Shown here piece by piece: positions 27,401-35,621 of a stretch of 64,000 nt of DNA. The stretch comes from Asticcacaulis sp. AC460 (GTDB lineage: Bacteria > Pseudomonadota > Alphaproteobacteria > Caulobacterales > Caulobacteraceae). Positions within the stretch are counted from its first letter, which is position 1. Each line of letters opens with the position of its first letter. The stretch is from assembly GCF_000495795.1 (NCBI RefSeq), contig NZ_AWGD01000010.1, positions 79,608 to 143,607 on the forward strand, read 5' to 3'. The translations under genes and the position numbers were made by a program. The notes under the pieces are model-generated. The model was not told where the DNA came from. It worked only from the letters and a program-made list of their open reading frames with translations, and ran no database searches.

Positions 27401-27595
27401 TACGAGCAGTTGGACCTGTCGGCCAGCGTCAACCTGAAGGAAGCCTTCGGCCTGGGCGTCGACCTGGACCTGACCCTGGACGCGACCAACCTGACCGACT
27501 CGACCCTGACGCAGAACTTCCAATATGACGGCGCGCCCATGTGGTACTACACCCCGGGCAAGACGGTCATGTTCGGTGTTCGCGGCCGGTTCTAA
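24494..27595 (+). CDS. Large TonB-dependent receptor (Xanthomonas/Caulobacter type)
   Basis: This 1033-residue receptor has a Sec signal ending in SAANAQ, a TonB-box-like stretch (SVVVVTGYRGSLQNS), a plug domain (DTNLAESFNRIPGITIARE, TIAIRGLGSSFTRVLLNG) and a large barrel ending MFGVRGRF with a terminal Phe. Its size and the plug phrases match the receptor subfamily that Caulobacterales and Xanthomonads use for oligosaccharides. ATG 24494 has GGGAGAGG just upstream. Neighbouring alpha-glucuronidase and ManD suggest that it imports glucuronate-containing xylo-oligosaccharides. A strong terminator follows. Confidence 0.93.
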   Translation: MAFTSGNSRNFKLALLGATLLTGLSGLGVSAANAQTAAPAGEDSVVVVTGYRGSLQNSTAAKKRAVGFEDAIYAEDMGKFPDTNLAESFNRIPGITIAREITGEGTTIAIRGLGSSFTRVLLNGAPVSVASTGDVNTSNSNREVDLDIFPPELFTQLTVTKSPSASLVEGGATGAVNMRQARPFDVKGDKIQYSFSGIKNSLADDMGYKGSFLVSKKWGNFGVLAGIAHQKTQISVEGYESIGWTNANLNAAMNPASSRNNTGGGNWTIPATVPANAGNGLITGTTIDQALLLAKNPGLTIQQIDNGLIPRLSRPMHYYGTRERTSAVLSFEWRPNEDMRFWLDTMATEKKNDQERTDMNLVGRNGSAIPLNMMVDRSDCSNGCIVTEATLANAQFFLEYRPFDEKNTFQSFNPGFTWQIADDLKWTFDANYTKGEFRRDSPTFLVVTPASSGVTATLKNTDGHPTVTANIDLNDPKNFTWNGGRVNLQSEERETQTRGFHTDLMWGTPDFNIRFGYAYDDMQRKITPYDNSQAWQNAACGNNPSLFLPGPNSQPACKGEVITDRTAALAAGYPAYPGYGTFYTAGATGTVNYRGSLIPQTALASYMMPGPFGYVNVDWDRFAKDSKYYEFLASAPAAGGSNISSPRSFIKEKVEGAYIQVTGDRDIFGHRLRYDFGIRAVTTDQTIAGQLSFADPRNTPVTGPAPADGGRYPAIVNFVYTTAKYKNYLPSVNLAFNVKDNLLARFAMSQTMTRPNPSSMLPGLSFGSPSADIGSVGNPSLTPYLADNLDFGLEWYTGAEGYVSVTAFNKKVTGFTANQNNTYAFSYLNNYGVNYDTLNPTQQQALRTRCGCTDLATINNLPIILTQQVNASGELTIDGLEFAWVQPLDQWFESLDGFGYSANYTSIKQKGTGAAPAIALGVPETTWNFTAFYEKHGYSVRLSNTYRDGSQASGANQNGITNAALFNESYEQLDLSASVNLKEAFGLGVDLDLTLDATNLTDSTLTQNFQYDGAPMWYYTPGKTVMFGVRGRF

Positions 27596-27636
27596 AAAAC
27601 AGCTGTAAAAAGTGTAACCTGGTCTTCCCTGAGCAA

Positions 27637-27668
27637 CGGCCAGCCTTCCATGGCTGGCCGATTTTTTC
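27637..27668 (+). terminator. Rho-independent terminator after the TonB receptor
   Basis: CGGCCAGCC (27637-27645) pairs perfectly with GGCTGGCCG (27652-27660) around a 6-nt loop and is followed by a run of six T. Confidence 0.9.
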
Positions 27669-27686
27669 GTTGAAAGCGAAGGTGAT

Positions 27687-27701
27687 AAAGGTCATACCTT
27701 T
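27687..27701. promoter_or_regulatory. GntR/FadR-type operator upstream of gntR
   Basis: AAAGGTCATACCTTT is a perfect inverted repeat (AAAGGT-N3-ACCTTT) ending 24 bp before the GntR start, the usual place for self-repression. It shares GGT-N3-ACC with the site at 24008. Confidence 0.65.
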
Positions 27702-27725
27702 TTAAGAATCACCGTTACAGCGCCG

Positions 27726-28484
27726 ATGTCCGAAACCAAGAAACTCTATCGTCAAATCGCCGATTCCATAGCTGCCGAAATCGAGTCCGGACGTTACAAG
27801 CCCGGCGACCGGCTTCCGACCGAGCGTGACCTGGCGGTTCAGTTCGGCGTCTCGCGCCCCACCCTGCGTGAAGCTTTGATCGCCCTGGAAATCCTGGGCA
27901 TGATCGAGGCCAAACACGGCCACGGCATTCTGGTCGTCGAAAACAAGGGCAAGGCCGCGCCAATCAGCGACTCCGAAATCGGCGCCTTTGAGCTGATCGA
28001 GGCCCGGCGGCTGTTCGAGGGCGAGGTCGCGGCCATGGCGGCGACCCTGGTCCATGATGATCAGATCGAGGAACTGGAGCGTCTGGTCCGGTCGATGGAC
28101 GACCCCGACCCGGCCAAGGCCGAGGCCGCCGACCGCGAATTCCACATCAGCATCGCCAACATCACCGGCAATGGCGCCATGGTCGCCTGTGTCGAGAACC
28201 TGTGGGACTGGCGTTACCGCTCTCCCCTGGCCAAGACCATCCTGGCCCGGGCGGCGGATCTGGGCATGAAGCAGCGCATCGACGAACATACCGGCATCAT
28301 GAATGCCTTGAAGGCGCGTTCGGCGGTCCAGGCGCGTCAGGCCATGCATGACCATATGGACCGGGTGATTGAGCACCTGCTGAACGCCACCGAGGTTCTG
28401 GCGGTCGAGAATGCGAAGCAAGCCAGCCACGAGCGCCGCAAAGCGATGAGCCACCGTTTCAAGGCCCTGTCGACCGGCGGGTAA
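27726..28484 (+). CDS. GntR-family regulator, FadR subfamily (UxuR/ExuR-like)
   Basis: This 252-residue protein has an N-terminal winged helix (YRQIADSIAAEIESGRYKPG, LPTERDLAVQFGVSRPTLRE) and an all-helical FCD effector domain with the metal- or ligand-binding pattern E-DREFHISIANITGN and later His residues (DEHTGIM, MHDHMDRV). The FadR subfamily contains the hexuronate repressors UxuR and ExuR. Its place after the receptor, and the shared operator form at 24008 and 27687, make it the likely regulator of the glucuronate genes. Confidence 0.9.
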   Translation: MSETKKLYRQIADSIAAEIESGRYKPGDRLPTERDLAVQFGVSRPTLREALIALEILGMIEAKHGHGILVVENKGKAAPISDSEIGAFELIEARRLFEGEVAAMAATLVHDDQIEELERLVRSMDDPDPAKAEAADREFHISIANITGNGAMVACVENLWDWRYRSPLAKTILARAADLGMKQRIDEHTGIMNALKARSAVQARQAMHDHMDRVIEHLLNATEVLAVENAKQASHERRKAMSHRFKALSTGG

Positions 28485-28505
28485 TTGCTACTTGTGTCAG
28501 ACCGC

Positions 28506-29480
28506 TCAGGGCACCAGGATCGTGGCGCCCGTCGTTTGCCGTCCTTCCAGAGCCTCATGCGCCGCGCGGGCGTCCTTCAGGTCGAAGCGCTGGCGGATAT
28601 CGACCGTGATGATGCCGCTCTCGATCAGCTCGAACAGTTCCGCTGCCGCTGCCAGCAAGGTCTCACGATCGGGGTTATAGGCCCACAAACTCGGCCGGGT
28701 CATGAACAGCGAGCCCTTGGCATTCAGGATACCGATGTCAAACGGCGGGATCGGCCCGGACGACTGGCCGAACGACACGAACATTCCCAGCGGCCGCAAC
28801 ACATCCAGCGAGCCCGGAAACGTATCCGTGCCGACGGAATCATAAACGACATCGACCTTGCGGCCGTGGTTTAGTTCCACGGCCCGCGCCACGAAATCCT
28901 CATCGCGGTAGTTGATGACGTGGTCGTAGCCGTGCTTCAGCGCCAGTTCGACCTTCTCTGCCGAACCGGCCGTCCCGATCACCGTGGCGCGCAGATGCTT
29001 GGCCCACTGCCCGAAGATCAGCCCGACCCCGCCGGCAGCGGCATGGAACAGCACCGTATGTTCGGCCGACACCTTGAAGGTCCGCCGCAGCAGGTATTGC
29101 GCCGTCAGGCCTTTCAGCATGACCGCGGCGGCGGTTTCGTCGCTGATGCCGTCGGGCAGGGGGATCAGCTTGTCGGCCTTGACCAGCCGCGCCTGCGCAT
29201 AGGTGCCGGGGCCGTCGAGATAGGCGACCCGGTCGCCGACCGCCACCTCGGTCACGCCATCGCCGATGGCCTCGACCACGCCGGCGGCTTCATTGCCGGG
29301 GATCAGGGGCAGGGCGGCCTTGTACAGGCCGCTGCGGAAATAGGTGTCGATGAAGTTGACGCCGATGGCGGTGTGACGCACCCGCGCCTGGCCCGGACCC
29401 GGCTGACCAACCTCGATGTCTTCGAGCGCCATGACCTCCGGCCCGCCGGTAGTGTGTACCCGTATCGCCTTGACCATCAT
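28506..29480 (-). CDS. qor: NAD(P)H:quinone oxidoreductase (zinc-free MDR family)
   Basis: This 324-residue enzyme is of the Qor/zeta-crystallin type: N-terminal GroES-like domain (PGNEAAGVVEAIGDGVTEVA), nucleotide-binding HAAAGGVGLIFGQWAKHL, and a C-terminal ALEGRQTTGATILVP. The cysteine zinc ligands of alcohol dehydrogenases are absent. The start is ATG 29480 or 29477, both after GGAGG. It lies 20 bp after the nucleoside hydrolase on the same strand as the last gene of the rut-type operon. It might handle a reactive aldehyde or enone from pyrimidine breakdown, which is a guess. Confidence 0.88.
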   Translation of the reverse strand: MMVKAIRVHTTGGPEVMALEDIEVGQPGPGQARVRHTAIGVNFIDTYFRSGLYKAALPLIPGNEAAGVVEAIGDGVTEVAVGDRVAYLDGPGTYAQARLVKADKLIPLPDGISDETAAAVMLKGLTAQYLLRRTFKVSAEHTVLFHAAAGGVGLIFGQWAKHLRATVIGTAGSAEKVELALKHGYDHVINYRDEDFVARAVELNHGRKVDVVYDSVGTDTFPGSLDVLRPLGMFVSFGQSSGPIPPFDIGILNAKGSLFMTRPSLWAYNPDRETLLAAAAELFELIESGIITVDIRQRFDLKDARAAHEALEGRQTTGATILVP

Positions 29481-29499
29481 GAACCTCCGTCAGAGGTCC

Positions 29500-30435
29500 T
29501 TAAGGTAGGCGCCGCAGCCGCTCAAACAAGAGGTCGTAGAAGCCCACGGCCTCGGCATCGTGGATGAAGTTGACATTGGCGGGGCGGTCGGTGGCCTTGA
29601 ACCAATCGACCACGGTCATGCCTAAGGTCAGTGGGCTCTGGGTTTCGACCGAGACATTGACCGCACGGCCGGTGAACAGTTCCGGTTTCAACAGATAAGC
29701 GATGGTGCACGGGTCGTGCAGCGGCGCCCCTGCCCAGCCATATTTTTTGATGTCGAAGCGTTCGGAGGCTTTGAGCATGATCGCCGCCTTCGGTCCGGTG
29801 ACATTGCCCATATCGCGCAACACCTGCAGCCGGTCCTGGGTCGACAGCACCTTGTGCGTGGCGTCCAGCGGCAAAAGCGTCAGGGGCGCACCGCTGTTGA
29901 GCACCATATCGACGGCATCCGGATCGACATAGGCGTTGAACTCGGCGGTCGGGGTGACATTGCCCAGTTCGCGCCAGGCACCCAGCATCATGACCACTTC
30001 GCGAACCCGGGAAGCGATGTCCGGCGCCTGCTGGAACGCCCGGCCGAGGTCGGTCAGCGGCCCGAGCGTGACCACCGTGACGTCATCGATTGCGCGCAAT
30101 GTTTCGACGATAAAGTCGACGCCGGACTGCGCTTCGACCGGATAGGTCGGATCGGGCAGGTCGGGACCGTCCAGCCCGGTTTCGCCATGGACATGTTCGG
30201 CCGTGACCAGGGTTTGCCGCAACGGCCGATCGGAACCGGCAAACAGCTTGACATCGGTCCGGCCCGACAGTTCCAGGATCTTGCGGGCATTGTTCAGCGT
30301 GTGGCGCAGCGGCGCATTGCCGGCGACCGCCACGACGCCCAGGATATCGAGCTCCTCCGGCGAGGCCAGGGCCAGCAGCAGCGCCAGGGCATCGTCCTGG
30401 CCCGGATCGGTATCGATGATGATCTTACGCGGCAT
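29500..30435 (-). CDS. Nucleoside hydrolase (inosine/uridine-preferring family)
   Basis: This 311-residue enzyme splits ribonucleosides into base and ribose. The calcium-binding signature [20 protein letters not shown] is at the N-terminus, and later family segments are present ([15 protein letters not shown] and the C-terminal [10 protein letters not shown]). It overlaps the rutA stop by 11 nt, so it is in the pyrimidine degradation operon. Uridine is a logical substrate: uracil would go to RutA and ribose to the ribokinase at 34610. Confidence 0.93.
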   Translation of the reverse strand: MPRKIIIDTDPGQDDALALLLALASPEELDILGVVAVAGNAPLRHTLNNARKILELSGRTDVKLFAGSDRPLRQTLVTAEHVHGETGLDGPDLPDPTYPVEAQSGVDFIVETLRAIDDVTVVTLGPLTDLGRAFQQAPDIASRVREVVMMLGAWRELGNVTPTAEFNAYVDPDAVDMVLNSGAPLTLLPLDATHKVLSTQDRLQVLRDMGNVTGPKAAIMLKASERFDIKKYGWAGAPLHDPCTIAYLLKPELFTGRAVNVSVETQSPLTLGMTVVDWFKATDRPANVNFIHDAEAVGFYDLLFERLRRLP

Positions 30436-31504
30436 CGACTTTCAGGTGCTGGCGGGTTTTCATCAACGGCTGGATCTTGGTGCCGAAGTCGTCCATGCCC
30501 TTGACGAAATCATCGAAGGTCAACAGCACGCCGCCGGTGCCCGGAACCTCGGCCATCTCATCCAGCATGGCCGCGACCTTGGCGTAGGAGCCGACCAGCG
30601 TGCCCATATTGATGTTCACCGCCGACACGGTGTCGGACAGCTGCACCGTATTGGTGGTCTTGTTGACGGCATTGGGCGCCGACTGCGCTTTCAGCCACTT
30701 GACCGCGTCCTCATCGACCCCGTCGCGATAGGACTGCCACTTGGCCTCGGCCGCGGCGTCGGTCTCGTCGGCAATGACCATCATCAGCACAAAAGTCGAG
30801 ACATCGCGACCGGTCTTGTCGGTGGCGGCTTTCAGGCGGACATTGTTCTTCTCGAACGCCTTGGGCGTATTGACCCCGACGCCGAGACAGAAGGCGTAGT
30901 CGGCATATTGCGCCGAAAAGGCCAGGCCTTCGTCGGACGACCCGGCACAGATGATCTTGGGCGCCACCGCCGGCTTCGGGCTGACCTTGCAGTCGGTCAT
31001 CTCGAAATACTGGCCCTTGAAATCCGACACGCCGGTGTCGAACAGGTCGCGCAGGATCTGGGCGTATTCGCTCAGCATGTCGTAGCGCTTGAGGTAGTGC
31101 TGCTCGCCCGGCCACAGCCCCATCTGATCGTACTCGGCCTTTTGCCAGCCGGTGACCAGGTTGATGCCGAACCGTCCGGGCGCGATCGAATCGATGGTCG
31201 AGGCCATCCGCGCCACGATCGCCGGCGGCAGGGTCAGGGTCGCCGAGGTGGCAAAGATCTTGATCTTCGACGTCACCGCCGCCAGCCCGGCCATCAGGGT
31301 GAAGCTTTCGAGATTGTGCTCCCAGAACTCGGTCTTGCCGCCGAACCCGCGCAGCTTGATCATGCTGAGCGCGAAGTCGAGGCCATAGCTCTCGGCCTTC
31401 TGCACGATGGTCTTGTTCAGCTCGAAGCTGGGCATGTACTGCGGCGCGTTCTCGGAGATGAGCCAGCCATTGTTGCCGATGGGGATGAAGACGCCGATTT
31501 CCAT
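30425..31504 (-). CDS. rutA: Pyrimidine monooxygenase RutA
   Basis: This 359-residue flavin-dependent monooxygenase of the luciferase-like fold opens the uracil ring to ureidoacrylate peracid. The whole sequence matches RutA in phrases such as [37 protein letters not shown] and [19 protein letters not shown]. RutA uses reduced FMN from the reductase RutF, which is not seen in this window. Its gap to rutD is 2 nt and it overlaps the nucleoside hydrolase, so the genes are in one operon. Confidence 0.97.
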   Translation of the reverse strand: MEIGVFIPIGNNGWLISENAPQYMPSFELNKTIVQKAESYGLDFALSMIKLRGFGGKTEFWEHNLESFTLMAGLAAVTSKIKIFATSATLTLPPAIVARMASTIDSIAPGRFGINLVTGWQKAEYDQMGLWPGEQHYLKRYDMLSEYAQILRDLFDTGVSDFKGQYFEMTDCKVSPKPAVAPKIICAGSSDEGLAFSAQYADYAFCLGVGVNTPKAFEKNNVRLKAATDKTGRDVSTFVLMMVIADETDAAAEAKWQSYRDGVDEDAVKWLKAQSAPNAVNKTTNTVQLSDTVSAVNINMGTLVGSYAKVAAMLDEMAEVPGTGGVLLTFDDFVKGMDDFGTKIQPLMKTRQHLKVDAA

Positions 31505-31506
31505 GG

Positions 31507-32343
31507 TTAGCCCTGGTCCTGTTGCGAAACGACTTTGAGAAATTCTGTCAGGTATCCGTTAAAATCTTCCGGCACGGTGACGTTGCAGGCATGCCCGCCC
31601 CACGGCAGTCCGACGAACTGCGAATCCGGCAACCCGTCCGACAACGCCACCGACGACCGCACCGGCACCAGCATGTCGTCCAAAGCGGCGATGACCAGGG
31701 TCGGCGTCTGTATCTCTTCCAGTTTTTGCGAAATGTCGAACTCGGCCAAGGCGCGGATGCGGGCGCGCAAGGTCGCCTCGCTCTGGAACCCCGCTGCATG
31801 GTGGGCGGCCTGCGCATCCAGTTCGTCGAGATGGGCCGAAATCCATTCCGCCGGAAACAGGAAGATCGGCTGGGCGCGCAGATAGGCTTCCGGCCCGCCG
31901 GCCTCGTAAATGCCCAGACGGATATCGAAACAGCGCTTGAAATGGCGGTCGGCCTTGGCCCAGCCGTTGACGACGGTCAGCGATTTGACGACCTGGGGCC
32001 GGTCCAGCGCCAGCTGCAGCCCGGCAATCCCCCCGGCGGCGTGGCCGACGACGTGAGCGCTGTCCAGATCCAGCCCGGTGATGATGCGGTACAGGTCGTC
32101 GGCCAAGTCAGCAGCGCTGTAGTCGTCCCCGATGTCGCGCGCGCTCTCGCCCGTGCCGCGGTGGTCGTACAGGACGACTTGATAGCCTGACAGCGCCGAG
32201 AGTTGCGGCCGCCAGTAGGCGCCCAAACCGCCCAGGCCCGCCGACATGATCACCGGTTCGCCCGAGCCATAGACCGTCACTGCCAGCCCGTTGATGAACT
32301 GGAATTCGCCGTCTGAAACAGGGGCCAACTCAGCGACCGACAT
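31507..32343 (-). CDS. rutD: RutD, alpha/beta hydrolase of the Rut pathway
   Basis: This 278-residue protein speeds hydrolysis of aminoacrylate or carbamate in uracil degradation. It has the alpha/beta hydrolase layout [33 protein letters not shown] (elbow with Ala in place of the usual Ser) and a C-terminal GGHACNV with the His. ATG 32343 is chosen because the longer frame only reads through rutC in another frame; with it the gene overlaps rutC by 14 nt. The elbow GHAAGG matches what is known of RutD proteins, whose hydrolase triad is not typical. Confidence 0.93.
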   Translation of the reverse strand: MSVAELAPVSDGEFQFINGLAVTVYGSGEPVIMSAGLGGLGAYWRPQLSALSGYQVVLYDHRGTGESARDIGDDYSAADLADDLYRIITGLDLDSAHVVGHAAGGIAGLQLALDRPQVVKSLTVVNGWAKADRHFKRCFDIRLGIYEAGGPEAYLRAQPIFLFPAEWISAHLDELDAQAAHHAAGFQSEATLRARIRALAEFDISQKLEEIQTPTLVIAALDDMLVPVRSSVALSDGLPDSQFVGLPWGGHACNVTVPEDFNGYLTEFLKVVSQQDQG

Positions 32344-32716
32344 GGGCGACGGAGGCGATTTCGACCACCAGGCCGGGCTTGACCAGACCGCATTGGATAC
32401 AGAAACGCGCCGGCTTCTCGCCCGGGAAATACTCAGCATAGACCGCGTTCATGGCGGCATAGTGCGCCCAGTCGGTCAGGAAGATGTGGTTGAAGGTGAC
32501 GTCGTCCATGGTGCCGCCGCCGGCCTCGACCACCTTCTTGATCGTTTCGAGGATATGGCGGGTCTGGGCCGAAGCATCGTCCGGGGCATGGATCGACCCA
32601 TCCGGATCGATCGCCAGGGTGCCGGAAACATAGACCACACCGTCGGCCTTGGTGCCGGATGAATAAGGCGCCAACGGCTTGGGGAAGCCCGGCGGATTGA
32701 TGGATGTCTTGGGCAT
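32330..32716 (-). CDS. rutC: RutC, RidA-family aminoacrylate deaminase
   Basis: This 128-residue YjgF/RidA protein has the RutC phrases [19 protein letters not shown] and [16 protein letters not shown], with the conserved Arg in [10 protein letters not shown]. It removes 3-aminoacrylate in the Rut pathway. It has a good ribosome site (AGGAGG a few bases before ATG). A 140-bp structured repeat separates it from rutB upstream. Confidence 0.95.
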   Translation of the reverse strand: MPKTSINPPGFPKPLAPYSSGTKADGVVYVSGTLAIDPDGSIHAPDDASAQTRHILETIKKVVEAGGGTMDDVTFNHIFLTDWAHYAAMNAVYAEYFPGEKPARFCIQCGLVKPGLVVEIASVAHVGR

Positions 32717-32730
32717 GGGAACCTCCTACG

Positions 32731-32870
32731 TGACTGTTTGTAAATGGGTGATGCTGGCCTGCAAAGCGCCGCTTTCTGTGCTTCCGGTGCTCACGTACTG
32801 AAGTACGCTCCGCTCCGGTTCTCGAAATCAGCCCTTTTCGGCTCAGCCTGACCCATTTCCATAACAGTCA
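32731..32870. repeat. 140-bp structured repeat with terminal inverted arms (copy 1)
   Basis: TGACTGTT at 32731 pairs with AACAGTCA at 32870, and inside it AAATGGGT pairs with ACCCATTT. The core includes GTGCTCACGTACTGAAGTACG and GAGCCGAAAAGGG (on the complement). The core is nearly identical to the element at 42433-42574 in the opposite direction, whereas the arms differ in sequence but still pair. It begins 14 bp upstream of the rutC start and ends at the rutB stop, so it is within the operon transcript. Confidence 0.85.
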
Positions 32871-33557
32871 CTATGTGATGGCGTTGACGAAATCATCGAC
32901 CGTGGCGACCCAGCCGAAGAAGGTTTCGATGTTGTAGACCGTCGCCTGCTGGATGAAGGCCGGCCCCAGCTGGTGCGTGGCGTCTTCCAGCATGACGCCG
33001 AAATATTCGAGATGGAAGCCGTCGCGCAGGGTGCTTTCGACGCAGACATTGGTGGCGATGCCGACGAAGATCAGGTTGCGGATGCCACGCGACCGCAGGA
33101 TGCTGTCGAGCTGCGAGTTAAAGAAAGCGGAATAGCGCGTCTTGGCGACCTTGATGTCGCCGGGCTGGGGCTGGAGGTCGTCGATGATGTCATAGTCCCA
33201 GCCGCCGCGCGCCAGCAGCTTACCCTGGAGATTGGGGTTGCGGCGCATGGTTTTCAGGGCGTTGGATTTGTGCCAGTTGGGCGAGAGCGGCGTGCCGGCC
33301 TCGACATAGTCGGGGTCCCAGCCGTTTTGCAAATAGACGACCTGGATGCCGGCTTCACGGGCGGCCGTAAGCGTGCGTTTGATATTGGCGATGGTCGATT
33401 GCGCGCCGGAAATATCGAAGCCCGCCAGATCGACATAACCGCCCAGCGAGGCATAGGCGTTTTGCATGTCGATGACGATGACGGCGGTCTCAAGCGCCTT
33501 GAGCGAGAGCGCTTCCGGCCGTGCGGGCAGGTCGAACGGGGCCGTTTCTGCACTCAT
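32871..33557 (-). CDS. rutB: RutB, ureidoacrylate amidohydrolase
   Basis: This 228-residue isochorismatase-fold enzyme hydrolyses (peroxy)ureidoacrylate made by RutA. Family landmarks are the Asp in [18 protein letters not shown], the Lys in [10 protein letters not shown] and the nucleophile Cys in [16 protein letters not shown]. RutB sequence identity is clear from [18 protein letters not shown]. It is the first gene of the rut operon, 98 bp downstream of rutR. Confidence 0.96.
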   Translation of the reverse strand: MSAETAPFDLPARPEALSLKALETAVIVIDMQNAYASLGGYVDLAGFDISGAQSTIANIKRTLTAAREAGIQVVYLQNGWDPDYVEAGTPLSPNWHKSNALKTMRRNPNLQGKLLARGGWDYDIIDDLQPQPGDIKVAKTRYSAFFNSQLDSILRSRGIRNLIFVGIATNVCVESTLRDGFHLEYFGVMLEDATHQLGPAFIQQATVYNIETFFGWVATVDDFVNAIT

Positions 33558-33592
33558 GAAACCCTTGCTCCTTATCGGCTGGAGGCTTCCAG

Positions 33593-33610
33593 TCTGATCA
33601 GCTAATCAGA
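33593..33610. promoter_or_regulatory. Possible RutR operator upstream of rutB
   Basis: TCTGATCAGCTAATCAGA is an 18-bp near-palindrome (two mismatched positions) 36 bp upstream of rutB and between rutR and rutB. Position and symmetry suit RutR, but the sequence differs from the E. coli consensus. Confidence 0.45.
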
Positions 33611-33655
33611 GAATTTCGGCCATGGCAAGCGCGTTTTTCTGGCAGTGCAGCAGGC

Positions 33656-34273
33656 TCAAATCGCCAAGCCGCGCAGGATGATTTCGGAAATCGATTCCTC
33701 CGCGGCTTCGAAATGCGCCTTGGTCAGTTTCGGCACGTCCATAATCACCCGGATCTGGGCGCCGAAATCTGCATAGTGCTGGGTCGCGCTCCAGATCAAA
33801 AACACCAGATGGTACGGATCGACCGCGCGGATCTTGCCCGCCGCCACCCAGCCTTCGATGGCTTCGGAAAACAGGCGGACATTGTCGCGCACCCGGGTCT
33901 TGAGCATCGTCTTCAGTACCGCTGCGCCCTGCAGAACTTCGTTGGCGAAGACCCGCGACGATTCCGGGAACTGCCGCGACAGCTCCATCTTCCGGCCGAT
34001 ATAGCGCCGCAGCTCTTCCTGGGGCTCACCCGCCGGATCGAGGTCGCCGATCAGGTCCAGCCACAGGCTCAGCGTCTGGTCCAGCACGGCGGCGTACAGG
34101 TCGGCCTTGGTCTTGAAATAGTTGTGCAGGTTGGGTTGCGACATGCCGGCGCGTTCGGCCACCTTGTCGATGGTGGCGCCATGGTAGCCATAGGCCGCGA
34201 AGACATGCTGGGCGGCGTCCAGGATCTTGGCCGTATTACGCTGTTTCAGCCGTGACTGTGGCGGTTTCCCCAT
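33656..34273 (-). CDS. rutR: RutR, TetR-family regulator of pyrimidine use
   Basis: This 205-residue protein has a TetR helix-turn-helix (IDKVAERAGMSQPNLHNYF) and a C-terminal domain matching RutR in phrases such as ELSRQFPESSRVFANEVLQG and YHLVFLIWSATQHYADF. RutR senses uracil or thymine and represses the rut operon. It lies immediately upstream of rutB on the same strand. Confidence 0.93.
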   Translation of the reverse strand: MGKPPQSRLKQRNTAKILDAAQHVFAAYGYHGATIDKVAERAGMSQPNLHNYFKTKADLYAAVLDQTLSLWLDLIGDLDPAGEPQEELRRYIGRKMELSRQFPESSRVFANEVLQGAAVLKTMLKTRVRDNVRLFSEAIEGWVAAGKIRAVDPYHLVFLIWSATQHYADFGAQIRVIMDVPKLTKAHFEAAEESISEIILRGLAI

Positions 34274-34374
34274 GGCGCCCTAGCCTAAGCCTTTTGTTCA
34301 AAAAATTGAAGCCGTAATCAGAAAAGGCTGGCAAACTTTTGTTTTCATGTAAATTTGCGGCAAACGGTTCTTTC

Positions 34375-34549
34375 TTCTCCTCTCCACGAAGTGGGGAGTG
34401 GGACCGCGAAGCGGTAGAGGGGTATCTTTGCTGTCGGCACGGCTGGCTTATTCAGATCCCGGATGGTTCTGAACCCCAGCGGCGGCTGGGCCTTCCCATA
34501 CCCCTCCACCGCTTCGCGGTCCCCCTCCCCATTGCATGGAGAGGAGGGA
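34375..34549. repeat. Intergenic inverted repeat (GGGGAGG family, copy 3)
   Basis: The left arm starting CTTCTCCTCTCCACGAAGTG (34375) and including GGGACCGCGAAGCGGT is the reverse complement, with a few changes, of the right arm ending at 34549. The arms are about 55 bp and the loop about 65 bp. It fills most of the 336-bp gap between rutR and the divergent ribokinase. Its left edge matches the partial copy at the end of the window. Confidence 0.85.
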
Positions 34550-34609
34550 GCTTGAACATGTCTGATGCGATAGCCTTGTTGGCAAAGCGCACGGGTCGGA
34601 GGTCAGGTC

Positions 34610-35524
34610 ATGTCTATCGTCGTTGCCGGCAGTATCAATGTCGATGTTTTTCTCGACGTCACAGCCCTGCCCAGGCCTAACGAGACCATCATCGGCAAGG
34701 CCATGCGCCAGGCCATCGGCGGCAAGGGGCTGAACCAGGCCGTCGCCTGCGCCAAGCTCGGTGTCACGACCCACATGGTCGCGGCTGTCGGTGACGACGC
34801 CCTGGCGCCCCAGGCGACCGGCTTTCTCACGGCCAACGGCGTCCTGACCGATCATGTCAAAGCCCTGCCCGGTGCGACAACGGGCCTTGCCAATATCCTG
34901 GTCGCCGAAGACGGCCAGAACATGATCGTCGTCACCCCCGGCGCCAACGGCCTGTTGTCGCCCGCCGATATCGATGCTGCGGAAAGCGTTATTGCCGCTG
35001 CGAAAGCCCTGATCGTCCAACTCGAAGTCCCGATCCCGACCGTTCGTCATGCCCTAGAACGCGCCCGCGCCCACGGCGTATTGACCGTGCTCAATCCGGC
35101 GCCAGTCGATCCGGCAGCTCTGGACCTGATGCCCCTGGCCGACCTGGTCACGCCCAACGAAACCGAACTGATGAAGCTGACCGGCATACCCGACCTGTCC
35201 GAGGCCTCACTTATCACCGGCCTTAAGGCCCTGGTCGCCGCCGGAGCGAAACAGGCCCTGGTGACGCTCGGCTCCGAAGGCTGCGCCGCCCTGATCGACG
35301 GCGCCCTGGTCCGGCTGCCCGCCTATAGGGTCAAGGCCGTGGATGCCACCGGCGCCGGCGACATCTTCAACGGCGCGCTGGTGACACGCCTAGTCAAAGG
35401 CGACAATCTGGTCAACGCCATGCGCTATGCCTCCGCCGCGTCGGCGCTTTCGGTGACCGTGAAGTCAGCCAATACCTGCCCGACGCCGGATCAAGTCACT
35501 CAACTGATGGCGCAACAGCCATAA
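34610..35524 (+). CDS. rbsK: Ribokinase
   Basis: This 304-residue PfkB-family kinase has both family signatures: GGKGLNQAVACAKLG near the N-terminus and VDATGAGDIFNGALV near the C-terminus with the catalytic Asp. The GSINVDVFLDVTALPRPNE start is typical of RbsK. It should phosphorylate ribose freed by the nucleoside hydrolase across the divergent region, linking nucleoside salvage to the pentose phosphate pathway. Confidence 0.92.
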   Translation: MSIVVAGSINVDVFLDVTALPRPNETIIGKAMRQAIGGKGLNQAVACAKLGVTTHMVAAVGDDALAPQATGFLTANGVLTDHVKALPGATTGLANILVAEDGQNMIVVTPGANGLLSPADIDAAESVIAAAKALIVQLEVPIPTVRHALERARAHGVLTVLNPAPVDPAALDLMPLADLVTPNETELMKLTGIPDLSEASLITGLKALVAAGAKQALVTLGSEGCAALIDGALVRLPAYRVKAVDATGAGDIFNGALVTRLVKGDNLVNAMRYASAASALSVTVKSANTCPTPDQVTQLMAQQP

Positions 35525-35621
35525 ATTGCTATTTCAAACATACTAAATCTTGTGTTCCGGGTCCGATTTAGGCAGATTAGGCCCCGGATAACATTGACTC
35601 GTACAGTGACGGCGGACTGGC

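Noticed and set aside
31507..32343. RutD called as a broken hydrolase because the elbow is GHAAGG without Ser
   Set aside because: Lack of a normal nucleophile is compatible with the RutD family, and the rest of the fold and operon position are intact.
32344..32439. N-terminal extension of RutD inside rutC
   Set aside because: The extra 32 residues are Arg/Ser-rich read-through of rutC in another frame; ATG 32343 gives the usual RutD length.
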